Positions 1-10,230 are shown, counted from the stretch's first letter. The stretch: 64,000 bases of DNA from Nocardioides conyzicola (GCF_039543825.1 NZ_BAABKM010000002.1:1-64000), one strand, 5' to 3'. Translations and numbers: made by a program. The notes: generated by a model from the sequence alone, not told the origin.

Positions 1-51
1 TAAGCACGCCGCCAGCGTTCGTCCTGAGCCAGGATCAAACTCTCCGTTGAA
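1..51 (-). rRNA. rrs: 16S ribosomal RNA, 5' end (partial)
   Basis: The complement of positions 24-43 is the universal 16S 5' sequence used as the 27F primer site, followed by the expected bases of the first helix. Only about the first 50 nt of the mature RNA lie in the window; the rest continues past the left edge. The mature 5' end is placed at about 51 by counting from the conserved block, as in E. coli numbering, and could be off by a few bases. The gene is read leftwards, downstream of the leader and two promoters between 52 and 547, with tyrS upstream on the same strand. Confidence 0.95.
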
Positions 52-304
52 AACAACAACCAGTCCCCCACCGAAGCAGAAGACTGAAAAAGAGATGCCA
101 CCCGGCAAAGATGAACCCTGACAATTAATTGCCAGAATCATGTTTACCAAAGAAATCCGAATCCCATGGACCAGGCCCTTGCGGACCTGAAACATAGAAG
201 ACGGGGCATAACAAACTAATTCGTCGACTATGACACACTGTTGAGTTCTCAAACATCAGTTGCTCACCGGTAGTTCGGCTTGTGGCCGGCCCGTCCGGGG
301 CAGT
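52..304 (-). other. rRNA operon leader region
   Basis: About 250 nt between the proximal promoter and the 16S start carry no gene. The region is clearly more AT-rich than its surroundings, as is usual for actinobacterial rRNA leaders. It holds the conserved leader block at 238-253 and a short palindrome near 120-135 (TGACAATTAATTGCC) that may belong to a processing stem. Extent is inferred from the promoter position. Confidence 0.6.
238..253 (-). promoter_or_regulatory. Conserved rRNA leader motif (boxA-like/processing)
   Basis: On the minus strand this reads TTTGAGAACTCAACAG, a block found in actinobacterial rRNA leaders and usually linked to antitermination or to precursor processing. It lies about 190 nt upstream of the 16S start. 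The assignment is by recognition of the motif; which of the two roles applies cannot be told from the sequence. Confidence 0.6.
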
Positions 305-310
305 GGTTTA

Positions 311-340
311 AACTTAGCGGATTGTTTTCCCCCGGTGCAA
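311..340 (-). promoter_or_regulatory. Putative rRNA promoter, proximal
   Basis: On the minus strand there is a -35-like TTGCAC (335-340) and a -10-like TAAGTT (311-316) separated by 18 bp. A start site near 304 would give a leader of about 250 nt to the 16S gene. It is the nearer of two promoter-like sites. Confidence 0.5.
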
Positions 341-518
341 ATCCGGGCCATTCCGCCTCATCTAGCTCCACGCACACAACAATCTCGCCAGTTTTGGAGG
401 GCTTCGGAAGAAGCTCGCTTCGCCACCGGAAAGGTGAGTGAGTGGTGCAGATGTCCGCCGGGGCCGGAGGCCCGACCTGACCGGTCTTGCCTCCCGCCGC
501 TCCCTGGCGACTCGGAGA

Positions 519-547
519 ACATTAGGGGACGGCGCGCGCGAGTACAA
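519..547 (-). promoter_or_regulatory. Putative rRNA promoter, distal
   Basis: On the minus strand TTGTAC (542-547) and TAATGT (519-524) are separated by 17 bp, a good match to a housekeeping sigma promoter. It lies just downstream of the tyrS stop codon, so the rRNA operon appears to have its own promoters rather than depend on tyrS transcription. The remaining bases from 340 to 600 hold nothing else recognisable. Confidence 0.5.
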
Positions 548-600
548 ATCGAGTGGACGTGACCGCGGCCACATCCACGTTTGCGCAGGTCAGCGCCCTG

Positions 601-1872
601 TCAGCGCACCTCGACGCCGGCGAAGTTCTTCTTGCCGCGGCGCAGGACCAACCAGGAGCCGCCGATCAGGTCGTCCTGGCCGGGCACCTGGTCGGGGTCC
701 TCGACCCGGGTGTTGTTGAGGTAGGCGCCGCCCTCCGTCACGGTGCGGCGCGCGTCACCCTTGCTCTTGGCGAGCCCGGAGGCCACCAGGAGGTCGACCA
801 CGGGCGGCATCGGCTCGTCACCGTCGAGGGTGACGGATCCCGCCTCACGCAGCGCGGCGCCCAGGGTGATCGGGCTCAAGCCGCTGAGGTCGCCCCCGCC
901 GAAGAGCGCGGCAGAGGCTTCCTTGATGCGCTCGGTCTCGTCTGCGCCGTGCACGACCGAGGTGATCTGCTCGGCCAGCGCCCGCTGGCCCGCACGCAGG
1001 AACGGCTTCTCGGCGTGCTGGGCCTCGAGCGCCTCGATCTCGGCACGGCTGAGGAAGGTGAAGATGCGGAGCAGCTCCCCCACCTTCTCGTCCTCGACGT
1101 TGAGCCAGAACTGGTAGAAGGCGTACGGCGACATCATGTCCGGGTCGAGCCACAGGGCCCCGCCCTCCGTCTTGCCGTACTTGGTGCCGTCGCTCTTCGT
1201 CACCAGCGGAGTCGCGAACGCGTGCGCCTTGCCGCCGTCGGCGCGACGGATCAGCTCGACGCCGCCGGTGAGGTTGCCCCACTGGTCCGAGCCACCGAAC
1301 TGCAGCGTCACGCCGTGATCGCGGTAGAGGTTGAGGAAGTCCATCGACTGGAGCAGGACGTAGCTGAACTCCGTGTAGCTGATCCCGGCCTCGAGGCGGC
1401 TCTTCACCACGTCGCGCGCCAGCATCCGGTTGACCGGGAAGTGCTTGCCGATGTCGCGCAGGAAGTCGATCGTCGAGAGGCTCGCGGTCCAGTCGTAGTT
1501 GTTGACCATCGTGGCGGCGTTGTGGCCCTCGAACGACAGGTAGGGCTCGATCTGGCGGCGTACCCGCTCCACCCAGTCCTTGACCGTGTCGAGCGTGTTG
1601 AGCGTCCGCTCCCCCGAGTCGCGCGGGTCGCCGATCATGCCGGTCGCGCCGCCGACCAGGGCGTACGGCGTGTGGCCGGCCTCCTGCAGCCGGCGGGCCG
1701 TGAGGATCTGCACCAGGTTGCCCATGTGCAGGCTCGGCGCCGTCGGGTCGAAGCCCACGTAGAACCGAACGCTCCCTCCTGCCAGGGCCTCGCGCAGGGC
1801 GTCGAGGTCCGTCGAGTGGGCGATCAGGCCGCGCCACTCCAGGTCGTCGAGGAGGGTGGGATCGACGGTCAC
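601..1872 (-). CDS. tyrS: Tyrosyl-tRNA synthetase
   Basis: Charges tRNA-Tyr with tyrosine in the cytoplasm. The 423-residue product has the usual bacterial TyrS length. The class I signatures are visible: a HIGH-type motif TAPSLHMGN near residues 44-52 and a KMSKS-type KYGKT near residue 232, followed by a C-terminal S4-like RNA-binding region. The GTG start at 1872 is preceded by GAAAGG at a suitable distance and gives the normal N-terminus; the open frame extends further upstream but without family similarity. It is divergent from the protein kinase gene, with 84 bp between the two starts, and lies upstream of the rRNA operon on the same strand. Confidence 0.95.
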   Translation of the reverse strand: MTVDPTLLDDLEWRGLIAHSTDLDALREALAGGSVRFYVGFDPTAPSLHMGNLVQILTARRLQEAGHTPYALVGGATGMIGDPRDSGERTLNTLDTVKDWVERVRRQIEPYLSFEGHNAATMVNNYDWTASLSTIDFLRDIGKHFPVNRMLARDVVKSRLEAGISYTEFSYVLLQSMDFLNLYRDHGVTLQFGGSDQWGNLTGGVELIRRADGGKAHAFATPLVTKSDGTKYGKTEGGALWLDPDMMSPYAFYQFWLNVEDEKVGELLRIFTFLSRAEIEALEAQHAEKPFLRAGQRALAEQITSVVHGADETERIKEASAALFGGGDLSGLSPITLGAALREAGSVTLDGDEPMPPVVDLLVASGLAKSKGDARRTVTEGGAYLNNTRVEDPDQVPGQDDLIGGSWLVLRRGKKNFAGVEVR

Positions 1873-1956
1873 GGGGAACCTTTCGGGTGGGGAATCAGCG
1901 GGTCCAGCGTGCCATGGGGCCACCTGACTACGCTCGTCGGTTGTGAGGGGGAGACG

Positions 1957-3366
<1,410 letters not shown>

Positions 3367-3398
3367 CCGCGAGCCCTATCGTTGAGCCGGGAGGTCAG

Positions 3399-6300
3399 AT
3401 GGAGCTGTCGGCGCTGTACCGGGACATCGTGGAGATGTCGCCGGACGCGATCTGGGTGTGCCACCTCGACGGCCGGACCATCTACGCCAACCCCGCGATG
3501 TGCGCGCTCTACGGCGCCGACGCCGAGGAGATGCAGGACGTCACGGTCTTCGACTCGCTCGACGACGCCGGACGCCGGCAGTTCGCCGAGCACCTCGAGG
3601 AGATCAAGCGCTCCGGGGCCAAAGGCGAGGACGTCGACGTGCTCTTCTGGCGCCGGGACGGTACGTCGCAGTGGGTGATCGTCAGCGAGCGCGAGCTGCG
3701 CGACGCCGACGGCGAGATCATCGGCTTCACCCACCGGATCAGCGACTACAGCGGTCGCCGCCGGGCGCTGGACGAGCTCCGGGAGAGCCGTGCGCAACTG
3801 GCGGAGGCGCACCGGATCGCGCGGCTGGGCAGCTGGCAGTGGGACGTGCCGTCCGACGAGATCTATGCCTCGGACGAGCTGTGCGCGCTCTACGGACTGG
3901 ACCCCGAGTCGTTCCCGGCGAGCTACGCCAACTTCCTCGACATCGTGCACCCGGACGACCGCGCCGCCGTCGACGAGGCGGTCGGTGGTGCCCGCGAGCG
4001 GCCCTCGGAGTTCGTGTTCGTCGTCCGCGTCCAGGGCGAGGACGGCTGGGTCTGGACCCGCGGTCGCGGGGAGTCGACCGCCGACGAGTCCGGCAAGGTG
4101 GTCGCGATGTCGGGCACGCACCAGGACATCACCGAGACCAAGCTGGCCGACCTCGCGCTCGAGGACCAGGTGCGCCAGAACGCCCTCATGCAGGCGGTGG
4201 CGATCGCCGCGAACGAGGCCCGCACCCTGGTCGACGTCCTGGGTCAGGCACAGCACCTCGTTCTGCTCCACGACGACTGGGAGCGCGGGCGGGCGTTCAT
4301 GGCGAACGAGGACGGCACCGGCGTCGTACCCCTGCACCTGTCGGAGAGCGACCGCGACGCCGACCTGGCGACGCCGGACGAGTCGGCGGCCGAGCTCGAG
4401 CTCGCCAACCGGGCGTTCCGGACGCGGAGGTCGGTGTGGAGCGACTCCCAGCTCGCCATCGCGGTCCCGGTCTCGCACGCCCAGGAGGTGCTGGCCGTCG
4501 TCGTGATCACGTCCGCTCCCCCGCTCTACCGCTTCGAGATGATCCAGTCGATGGTCGAGCAGGTGGCCGTGGAGCTCGGGCGGGTCGCCGAGCGGGAGCG
4601 CGCGGAGCGAGCCCTCGCCGACGCCCGGGACGCGGCGATGGAGGCATCGCGCCAGAAGTCAGAGTTCCTGGCGACGATGAGCCACGAGATCCGGACGCCG
4701 CTCAACGGGGTCATCGGGCTCAACGACCTGCTGCTGCGCAGCAAGCTGACGAGCGACCAGCTGAGGCTGGCGTCGGGCGTCCAGGTGGCCAGCCGGGCGC
4801 TGCTCGGGATCATCAACGACGTCCTCGACTTCTCGAAGATCGAGGCCGGCAAGCTGGAGCTCGAGCGGCTCGACTTCGAGGTCCGCGCCGTCTTCGACCA
4901 GGTCGCCAGCATGCTCGGCGAGGCCGCTCGCGCCAAGGGGCTCGAGCTGATCGTCGCCTGCCACACCGACGTGCCGGAGGTCCTGTGCGGCGACCCCACG
5001 CGGCTGGCGCAGGTGCTCACCAACCTCGGCTCCAACGCGGTCAAGTTCACCGAGGCCGGTGAGGTCTTCATCCGGGCCACGGCCACGCCGCGCGAGGACG
5101 GCGGGTCGACCCTGCAGGTCAGCGTCACCGACACGGGCGTCGGGATCGTCGAGGGTGACGTGACCTCCCTCTTCGACGCCTTCACCCAGGCCGACGCCTC
5201 GACGACACGTCGCTTCGGCGGCACCGGCCTCGGCCTCGCGATCTCCCGCGAGATCGTCGAGGCCCTGGGCGGCGAGATCGGGCTGCACGCCAACCCGGGC
5301 GGCGGCACGGTCTTCTGGTTCACCGCGGAGCTCGATGCCCCCCTGGGCACGGGCGTCGACCCCGACGACGAGTACGGCCGCACCTGGTTGGCCGGTCGAC
5401 GGGTGCTCGTGGTCGACGACAACGACAACAACCGGCTGATCCTCGCCGAGCAGCTGGCGCGCTGGCGGGTCCGCCCGGTCACCGTCGCCGGCGCCGACGC
5501 GGCCGAGGCGGCGGTCGCCGAGGCTCGCGCCGCCGGTGACCCCTTCGAGGCCGTGCTGCTCGACATGTCGATGCCCGGTCGCGACGGCCTCGGGCTGGCG
5601 CACGCGCTCCACTCCGACCCGGCCAGCTCCGGGCTGCAGCTGGTGATGCTGACGTCGTCCGCGAGCCCGTCGCCGGAGGAGCTGGCCGAGGCCGGGATCG
5701 TCACGTGCCTGACCAAGCCGACGATGGCCGGCGAGCTGCGGAACACGATGTTGCGCGTGCTCGCCCGGCGCGAGCCCCGGACCGACGGGGAGCCGGCCCC
5801 GCACGAGACCGGCGAACGCGCCATCACGCACCGCGTGCTGGTGGTCGAGGACAACCCCGTCAACCAGATGGTCGCCGTCGGCCTGCTCGGAGCGCTCGGG
5901 TACGCCGCCACCACGGCCGACGACGGTCTGCTGGCCGTGGAGGAGATGCGCAAGGGCGGGTACGACGCGGTGCTGATGGACGTCCAGATGCCCCGCATGG
6001 ACGGGTACGCCGCCACCCGCGCGATCCGGGCCGAGCAGTCCGTCCACGTGCCCGTGATCGCGATGACGGCGGCCGCAGTGGAGGGCGAGCGCGAGCGGTG
6101 CCTCGCGGCGGGGATGGACGACTTCCTGACCAAGCCCGTCGACCCGGGCGCGCTGGCAGGCGTGCTGGACCGATGGCTGGGTGGCAGCGAGAGCCGGGCA
6201 GTACGCCGTACGCTGCGGAACGTGTCTGCGAACGGCGACTCCGCCTCCCCCATCGACGGTCTCGCCACCGAGCGCCTCGACGAGCTCCGCGACCTCGACC

Positions 6301-6614
6301 CGGGCAACACCGCCTACCTGGACCGGGCGATCGGCAACTTCGTGCGCAACACCCCGACCACGCTGGAGGCCATCCGGCAGGCGATCGCGGACGGGGACGC
6401 GGCCGTGCTCAAGCAGGTGTCGCACAAGCTCGCGGGTGGCGCCCTCAACCTGGGCGTCGAGGCCGCAGGCCGCACCGCACAGCAGATCGAGCTGGTCGCC
6501 GACACCGGCGCGACCGCGGGTGCCGTCGAGCTGACCGACCAGCTCGAGCGCGATCTCGAGGCCGGGCGGACCGCGTTGCTGGCCTACCAGGCGACGTACT
6601 CCACGGCCACCTGA
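3399..6614 (+). CDS. Hybrid histidine kinase, PAS-PAS-HisKA-HATPase-REC-REC-HPt
   Basis: A 1071-residue soluble phosphorelay protein. Two PAS domains (about residues 1-120 and 125-250) and a GAF-like stretch precede HisKA with phosphoacceptor His429 in SHEIRTP, an HATPase domain with N, G1 and G2 boxes, a receiver with Asp722, a second receiver with Asp861 (VLMDVQMP) and a C-terminal HPt domain with His1009 (SHKLAGG). All phosphotransfer residues are present, so a full His-Asp-Asp-His relay is possible within one chain. No membrane segments are seen, so the signal is probably cytoplasmic. The ATG has GGGAGG upstream. No separate response regulator gene lies next to it, so its output is unknown. 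The frequent pairing with a Ser/Thr kinase upstream may be only positional. Confidence 0.9.
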   Translation: MELSALYRDIVEMSPDAIWVCHLDGRTIYANPAMCALYGADAEEMQDVTVFDSLDDAGRRQFAEHLEEIKRSGAKGEDVDVLFWRRDGTSQWVIVSERELRDADGEIIGFTHRISDYSGRRRALDELRESRAQLAEAHRIARLGSWQWDVPSDEIYASDELCALYGLDPESFPASYANFLDIVHPDDRAAVDEAVGGARERPSEFVFVVRVQGEDGWVWTRGRGESTADESGKVVAMSGTHQDITETKLADLALEDQVRQNALMQAVAIAANEARTLVDVLGQAQHLVLLHDDWERGRAFMANEDGTGVVPLHLSESDRDADLATPDESAAELELANRAFRTRRSVWSDSQLAIAVPVSHAQEVLAVVVITSAPPLYRFEMIQSMVEQVAVELGRVAERERAERALADARDAAMEASRQKSEFLATMSHEIRTPLNGVIGLNDLLLRSKLTSDQLRLASGVQVASRALLGIINDVLDFSKIEAGKLELERLDFEVRAVFDQVASMLGEAARAKGLELIVACHTDVPEVLCGDPTRLAQVLTNLGSNAVKFTEAGEVFIRATATPREDGGSTLQVSVTDTGVGIVEGDVTSLFDAFTQADASTTRRFGGTGLGLAISREIVEALGGEIGLHANPGGGTVFWFTAELDAPLGTGVDPDDEYGRTWLAGRRVLVVDDNDNNRLILAEQLARWRVRPVTVAGADAAEAAVAEARAAGDPFEAVLLDMSMPGRDGLGLAHALHSDPASSGLQLVMLTSSASPSPEELAEAGIVTCLTKPTMAGELRNTMLRVLARREPRTDGEPAPHETGERAITHRVLVVEDNPVNQMVAVGLLGALGYAATTADDGLLAVEEMRKGGYDAVLMDVQMPRMDGYAATRAIRAEQSVHVPVIAMTAAAVEGERERCLAAGMDDFLTKPVDPGALAGVLDRWLGGSESRAVRRTLRNVSANGDSASPIDGLATERLDELRDLDPGNTAYLDRAIGNFVRNTPTTLEAIRQAIADGDAAVLKQVSHKLAGGALNLGVEAAGRTAQQIELVADTGATAGAVELTDQLERDLEAGRTALLAYQATYSTAT

Positions 6615-6650
6615 GGTTCAGCCCGACCCAGGCCGGGTACGGAGTCGGTC

Positions 6651-6860
6651 ATGAAGACCATCATCGCGCTCATCGTCCTGCTCTGGCTCGCCATCGGCGC
6701 GCTCGCGGCCTACCAGCGCGACTACTTCACCAACGACCAGGACGTGAGCTGCAAGTCCACCGGTGACACCGCCCTGACCATCGTGGCCGGGCCGCTCAAC
6801 TACTTCGGCGCCAACCCGAAGGTCGACTGCAAGGTCAACGTGCCCCAGCCGTCCAAGTAG
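6651..6860 (+). CDS. Small membrane or secreted protein, unknown
   Basis: A 69-residue protein with one N-terminal hydrophobic helix (about residues 4-20) and a short polar tail containing two cysteines, consistent with a single-pass membrane protein or a secreted peptide with an uncleaved anchor. No family was recognised. It starts 36 bp after the hybrid kinase and may be cotranscribed. Its stop codon is only 4 bp from the stop of the convergent DUF3099 gene. Confidence 0.6.
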   Translation: MKTIIALIVLLWLAIGALAAYQRDYFTNDQDVSCKSTGDTALTIVAGPLNYFGANPKVDCKVNVPQPSK

Positions 6861-6864
6861 GGGC

Positions 6865-7080
6865 TCAGCGCTCGTCGTCGCCGGCCGGAGGAGCCGACCC
6901 GTCCAGCGCGCCCTGGTTGCCGACGAACGCGGCGACCGGCGGGATCACCGCAGCGACGACGCTCATCACCACCGCTGCGGTCGTCGACCAGAACCGGACG
7001 ACGTTCCACGCCAGCACGATGAGCACGACACACGTGCCCATCAGCCAGAAGTACGTGCGCCGGCGGCGAGGACGGTCCAT
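6865..7080 (-). CDS. DUF3099-like small membrane protein
   Basis: A 71-residue protein with a basic N-terminus (RPRRRRTYFWLMG) and two hydrophobic segments (about 12-30 and 35-55). This arrangement matches the actinobacterial DUF3099 family, whose function is unknown. The ATG is at 7080. It is divergent from the aldo/keto reductase gene, with 49 bp between starts. Confidence 0.7.
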   Translation of the reverse strand: MDRPRRRRTYFWLMGTCVVLIVLAWNVVRFWSTTAAVVMSVVAAVIPPVAAFVGNQGALDGSAPPAGDDER

Positions 7081-7129
7081 CCCCCGACGCTAGCCCTGGT
7101 CGGGTTGTCCGCAGTGCGAGGCTGGAGCC

Positions 7130-8101
7130 ATGCGCTACGTGAAGCTCGGCACCACCGGTCTCGACGTCTCCCGGGTCATCCTCGGCTGCATGAGCTGGGG
7201 CGACCCCAGCCTGGGCTCGCATCCCTGGATCCTGGACGAGGACGCCGGGCGCGACCTCATCCGCCAGGCGCTCGAGGCGGGGATCACGACCTTCGACACC
7301 GCCAACGTGTACGCCGGCGGCAGCAGCGAGGAGTTCACCGGCCGGGCGCTGCGCGACTTCGCGAAGCGCGAGGACGTCGTGATCGCCACGAAGGTGCACG
7401 GGCGCATGCGTCCCGGGCCGTACGGCGCCGGCCTCTCGCGCAAGGCGATCCTGCACGAGATCGACGCGTCGCTGCGGCGGCTCGGCACCGACTACGTCGA
7501 CCTCTACCAAATCCACCGCTGGGACCCGACGGTGCCGATCGAGGAGACGATGGAGGCCCTGCACGACGTCGTACGCGCCGGGAAGGTGCGGTACCTGGGC
7601 GCGTCGTCGATGTGGGCGTGGCAGTTCGCGAAGGCCCAGTCGGTCGCCGCAGCCCACGGGTGGACGCGGTTCGTGTCGATGCAGGACCACTACAACCTGA
7701 TCTACCGCGAGGAGGAGCGGGAGATGCTGCCGCTGTGCGCCGACCAGGGCGTCGGCGTGATCCCGTGGAGCCCGCTCGCCCGCGGGCGGATCACCCGTGA
7801 CTGGGACGCCGAGACGGCGCGGTCGGAGACCGACGAGTTCGGCGCCACCCTGTACGTCGACGAGGACCGTGCGATCGTCGAGACCGTGGCCAAGGTTGCC
7901 GACCGGCTCGGGGTCTCGCGTGCTCAGGTCGGTCTCGCGTGGCTGCTGCACCAGCCCGTCGTGACCGCCCCGATCGTCGGCGTCACCAAGCCGGTGCACC
8001 TCACCGACGCCGTCGCCGCCGTCGACCTGGAGCTATCGGACGACGACCTCGCCGAGCTCGGGGCCGGCTACCGTCCCCACCCCGTCGCGGGTCACGCCTG
8101 A
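7130..8101 (+). CDS. Aldo/keto reductase
   Basis: A 323-residue NADPH-dependent oxidoreductase of the aldo/keto reductase fold. The family landmarks are the N-terminal LGTTGLDVSRVILG strand, FDTANVYAGGSSEE containing the catalytic Asp and Tyr, the lysine in VIATKV, and the histidine in YQIHRWD. The C-terminal cofactor-binding region (PIVGVTKPVHL) is intact. It resembles YajO/Tas-type potassium-channel beta-like reductases that act on small aldehydes or ketones; the substrate cannot be told. The stop codon is 3 bp from the 3' end of the convergent tRNA gene. Confidence 0.9.
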   Translation: MRYVKLGTTGLDVSRVILGCMSWGDPSLGSHPWILDEDAGRDLIRQALEAGITTFDTANVYAGGSSEEFTGRALRDFAKREDVVIATKVHGRMRPGPYGAGLSRKAILHEIDASLRRLGTDYVDLYQIHRWDPTVPIEETMEALHDVVRAGKVRYLGASSMWAWQFAKAQSVAAAHGWTRFVSMQDHYNLIYREEEREMLPLCADQGVGVIPWSPLARGRITRDWDAETARSETDEFGATLYVDEDRAIVETVAKVADRLGVSRAQVGLAWLLHQPVVTAPIVGVTKPVHLTDAVAAVDLELSDDDLAELGAGYRPHPVAGHA

Positions 8102-8104
8102 CCG

Positions 8105-8181
8105 TGGTGGGGCGGGTGGGGCTCGAACCCACGACCCAAGGATTATGAGTCCTCTGCTCTAACCGACTGAGCTACCGCCCC
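8105..8181 (-). tRNA. tRNA with CAU anticodon (tRNA-Ile2 or elongator tRNA-Met)
   Basis: A complete 77-nt cloverleaf on the minus strand with a 7-bp GC-rich acceptor stem (8175-8181 pairs with 8109-8115), the D-loop AGCTCAGTCGGTTAGAGC, anticodon loop CTCATAA, TpsiC arm GGTTCGAGCC and an encoded CCA at 8105-8107. It is not an initiator, because the first pair is Watson-Crick. The CTTGGGTC variable-loop context leans towards the lysidine-modified isoleucine tRNA (Ile2), but elongator methionine cannot be excluded without a tRNA model. Confidence 0.9.
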
Positions 8182-8209
8182 TCGAGGGCGAGCCCTCGCG
8201 GCCGAGAGC

Positions 8210-9037
8210 CTAACCGGTGCCGACGCGCTCGATGAGCCGCATCGCGTCGTACGGCGCGAAGCCCTTGGCGTCGTTGTCGAAGTAGACGACGACGTCGGCG
8301 GTGCGGGACCAATCGCGAACGCGCTCGGCCCAGCGGTCGAGGGCGGCGTCGGAGTAGCCGCTCGTGTAGAGCTCCTGGTCGCCGTGCAGGCGGATGTAGG
8401 CGAGGTCGCTGGTGACGACCTCGGCGCGAGGCCACCGACCCGCCGAGTCCGCGACGACGCAGGCGATGTCGTGCGCGCGCAGGAGCGCGAACGCGTCGTC
8501 GGCGCAGAAGGACTCGTGCCGGAACTCCAGGGCGTGCCGGATCCGGTGTCCGGCGTACCCGGACGGCGAGCGGGTGAGCGCCCGGTCGTCGGGCACCTTG
8601 TCGTCGTGGCGGCGGGCGAGCGCTGCCGCCTCGCCGATCGTGCGCGGGAGCAGGTCGAAGAACGAGCCCAGCAGCTCGGCGTCGTAGTGCAGCCGCTCGG
8701 GGAGCTGCCACAGCACCGGACCGAGGCGGTCCTGCAGGGCGAGCACGCCGGACGCGAAGAAGTTGGCGAGCGGCGTCTCGACGTCACGCAGGCGCTTCAT
8801 GTGGGTGACGAAGCGGCCGCCCTTGACCGCGAAGACGAAGCCGTCGGGTGTCTGGTCGCGCCAGCCGGCGTACGACGAGGGTCGTTGGAGCGAGTAGAAG
8901 GAGCCGTTGATCTCGACCGAGCCGAGGCGTTCGGCCGCGTAGCGCAGCTCCTCGCGCTGTGGCAGGCCGCGCGGGTAGAAGTCGCCGCGCCAGCCGGCGT
9001 ACGTCCAGCCGGAGATGCCGACGCGGACCGTCCCCAC
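8210..9037 (-). CDS. DUF72 family protein (YecE-like)
   Basis: A 275-residue protein of the DUF72 family, a TIM-barrel-like fold of uncertain function. Typical stretches are VRVGISGWTYAGWRGDFYP at the N-terminus, EINGSFYSLQ, and the C-terminal VYFDNDAKGFAPYDA. The GTG at 9037 has a GGAGG site 4 bp upstream, which overlaps the stop codon of the preceding gene, so the two are probably translationally coupled. The open frame upstream of this start has no similarity. Confidence 0.9.
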   Translation of the reverse strand: MGTVRVGISGWTYAGWRGDFYPRGLPQREELRYAAERLGSVEINGSFYSLQRPSSYAGWRDQTPDGFVFAVKGGRFVTHMKRLRDVETPLANFFASGVLALQDRLGPVLWQLPERLHYDAELLGSFFDLLPRTIGEAAALARRHDDKVPDDRALTRSPSGYAGHRIRHALEFRHESFCADDAFALLRAHDIACVVADSAGRWPRAEVVTSDLAYIRLHGDQELYTSGYSDAALDRWAERVRDWSRTADVVVYFDNDAKGFAPYDAMRLIERVGTG

Positions 9038-9045
9038 GGGGCCTC

Positions 9046-9414
9046 CTAGCGGGCGCGGCGGGTGTCGATCGCGAGGGCCACGGTGTTGAGGGCGGCCCAG
9101 CCGAGCGTGACGGCGAGGACCTTGCGGCGGATGTCCGGGTCCTGGGTGCGGGTGCCGAGGATCGCGGCGTCGCCGAGGTCGTTGGCGATCCGGAGCAGCA
9201 TCGAGGCGCGGACGGTCCGGTCGGAGCGGCCGAGGATGCCGAGGGCGCTGATGGCGGTGTCGCGGACGCCGTACGTCCGGCCGAGGAGCTCGAGGCCCGC
9301 TTGGTCCTTCTCGTCGGAGTGCAGCGCCTGCCACAGGTGGGAGGGCTGGGCGAGGGCGTAGACGCCGTACGCGGCGGAGGCGGTCGACATGAGGCGGCTG
9401 AGGGGGTAGGTCAT
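9046..9414 (-). CDS. Conserved hypothetical small membrane-associated protein
   Basis: A 122-residue protein with moderately hydrophobic helices near residues 10-28, 45-65 and 95-115. It may be a short integral membrane protein of the DUF4267-like kind, but this is not certain. It sits directly upstream of the DUF72 gene with 8 bp between them. Its ATG is at 9414, and the divergent PIG-L family gene starts 76 bp away. Confidence 0.7.
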   Translation of the reverse strand: MTYPLSRLMSTASAAYGVYALAQPSHLWQALHSDEKDQAGLELLGRTYGVRDTAISALGILGRSDRTVRASMLLRIANDLGDAAILGTRTQDPDIRRKVLAVTLGWAALNTVALAIDTRRAR

Positions 9415-9489
9415 GCTCGGTCGGTACCCGTCACCGCCGGTCACACGCAGCGGCGTCGCACGGTGGCATGCTCGGAGCAGGAGGCGCAC

Positions 9490-10230
9490 GTGGACATCGA
9501 CCGGCTCGAACCGCTCGACGAGGAGTGGGAGCGCGCGCTCTGCGTCGTCGCCCACCCGGACGACCTGGAGTTCGGCGCCGCCGCCGCGATCGCGCGGTGG
9601 ACCGGCCAGGGCAAGGAGATCGTCTACTGCATGGTGACCAGCGGCGAGGCCGGCATCGACGCGATGGCGCCCGACGAGTGCCGCCGGGTCCGCGAGGCCG
9701 AGCAGGTCGCGTCGGCCGCCATCGTCGGCGTGACCGAGGTGGAGTTCCTGGGCCTGCCCGACGGGATCCTGGAGTACGGCGTACCGCTGCGGCGCGAGAT
9801 CGCCCACGTCGTACGACGCCATCGGCCCGACATCGTGATCACCGGGAACTTCCAGGACACCTGGGGCGGCAGGAACCTCAACCAGGCCGACCACATCGCG
9901 GCCGGCCGGGCCACGCTCGACGCGGTGCGCGACGCCGCGAACCGGTGGGTCTTCCACGAGCAGCTCGTCGACGGGCTGGAGCCGTGGGGCGGGGTGCGCG
10001 AGGTCTGGGCGTGCGGCTCGCCGAGCTCGGGGCACGCGGTCGACACCACGGACACGTTCGACGCGGGTGTCGCCTCGTTGGAGGCGCACGGCGCCTACAT
10101 CGACGGCCTCGGCTGGCAGGACTTCGACGCCCGGGAGTTCCTGGAGGGCATGGCGAGGCAGACCGGTCAGCGGCTGGGCACGACGTTCGCCGCGCCGTTC
10201 GAGGTCTTCCCGATGGGCTGGGGCGAGTAG
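9490..10230 (+). CDS. PIG-L family deacetylase
   Basis: A 246-residue LmbE/PIG-L fold hydrolase. The zinc-binding AHPDDLEF motif is at residues 20-27 (AxPDD with His), followed by TSGEAG, GLPDG and the downstream NQADHIAAG histidine. Actinobacterial members include MshB and Mca of mycothiol metabolism, but this protein is shorter than those and closer to generic N-acetylglucosaminyl-type deacetylases; the substrate is unknown. The GTG start at 9490 has GGAGG five bases upstream. It is followed by a strong hairpin at 10258-10294. Confidence 0.85.
   Translation: MDIDRLEPLDEEWERALCVVAHPDDLEFGAAAAIARWTGQGKEIVYCMVTSGEAGIDAMAPDECRRVREAEQVASAAIVGVTEVEFLGLPDGILEYGVPLRREIAHVVRRHRPDIVITGNFQDTWGGRNLNQADHIAAGRATLDAVRDAANRWVFHEQLVDGLEPWGGVREVWACGSPSSGHAVDTTDTFDAGVASLEAHGAYIDGLGWQDFDAREFLEGMARQTGQRLGTTFAAPFEVFPMGWGE

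Noticed and set aside
553..1956. Long plus-strand open frame running into the protein kinase
   Set aside because: It is the antisense of tyrS; high GC keeps such frames open. The kinase begins at the TTG at 1957.
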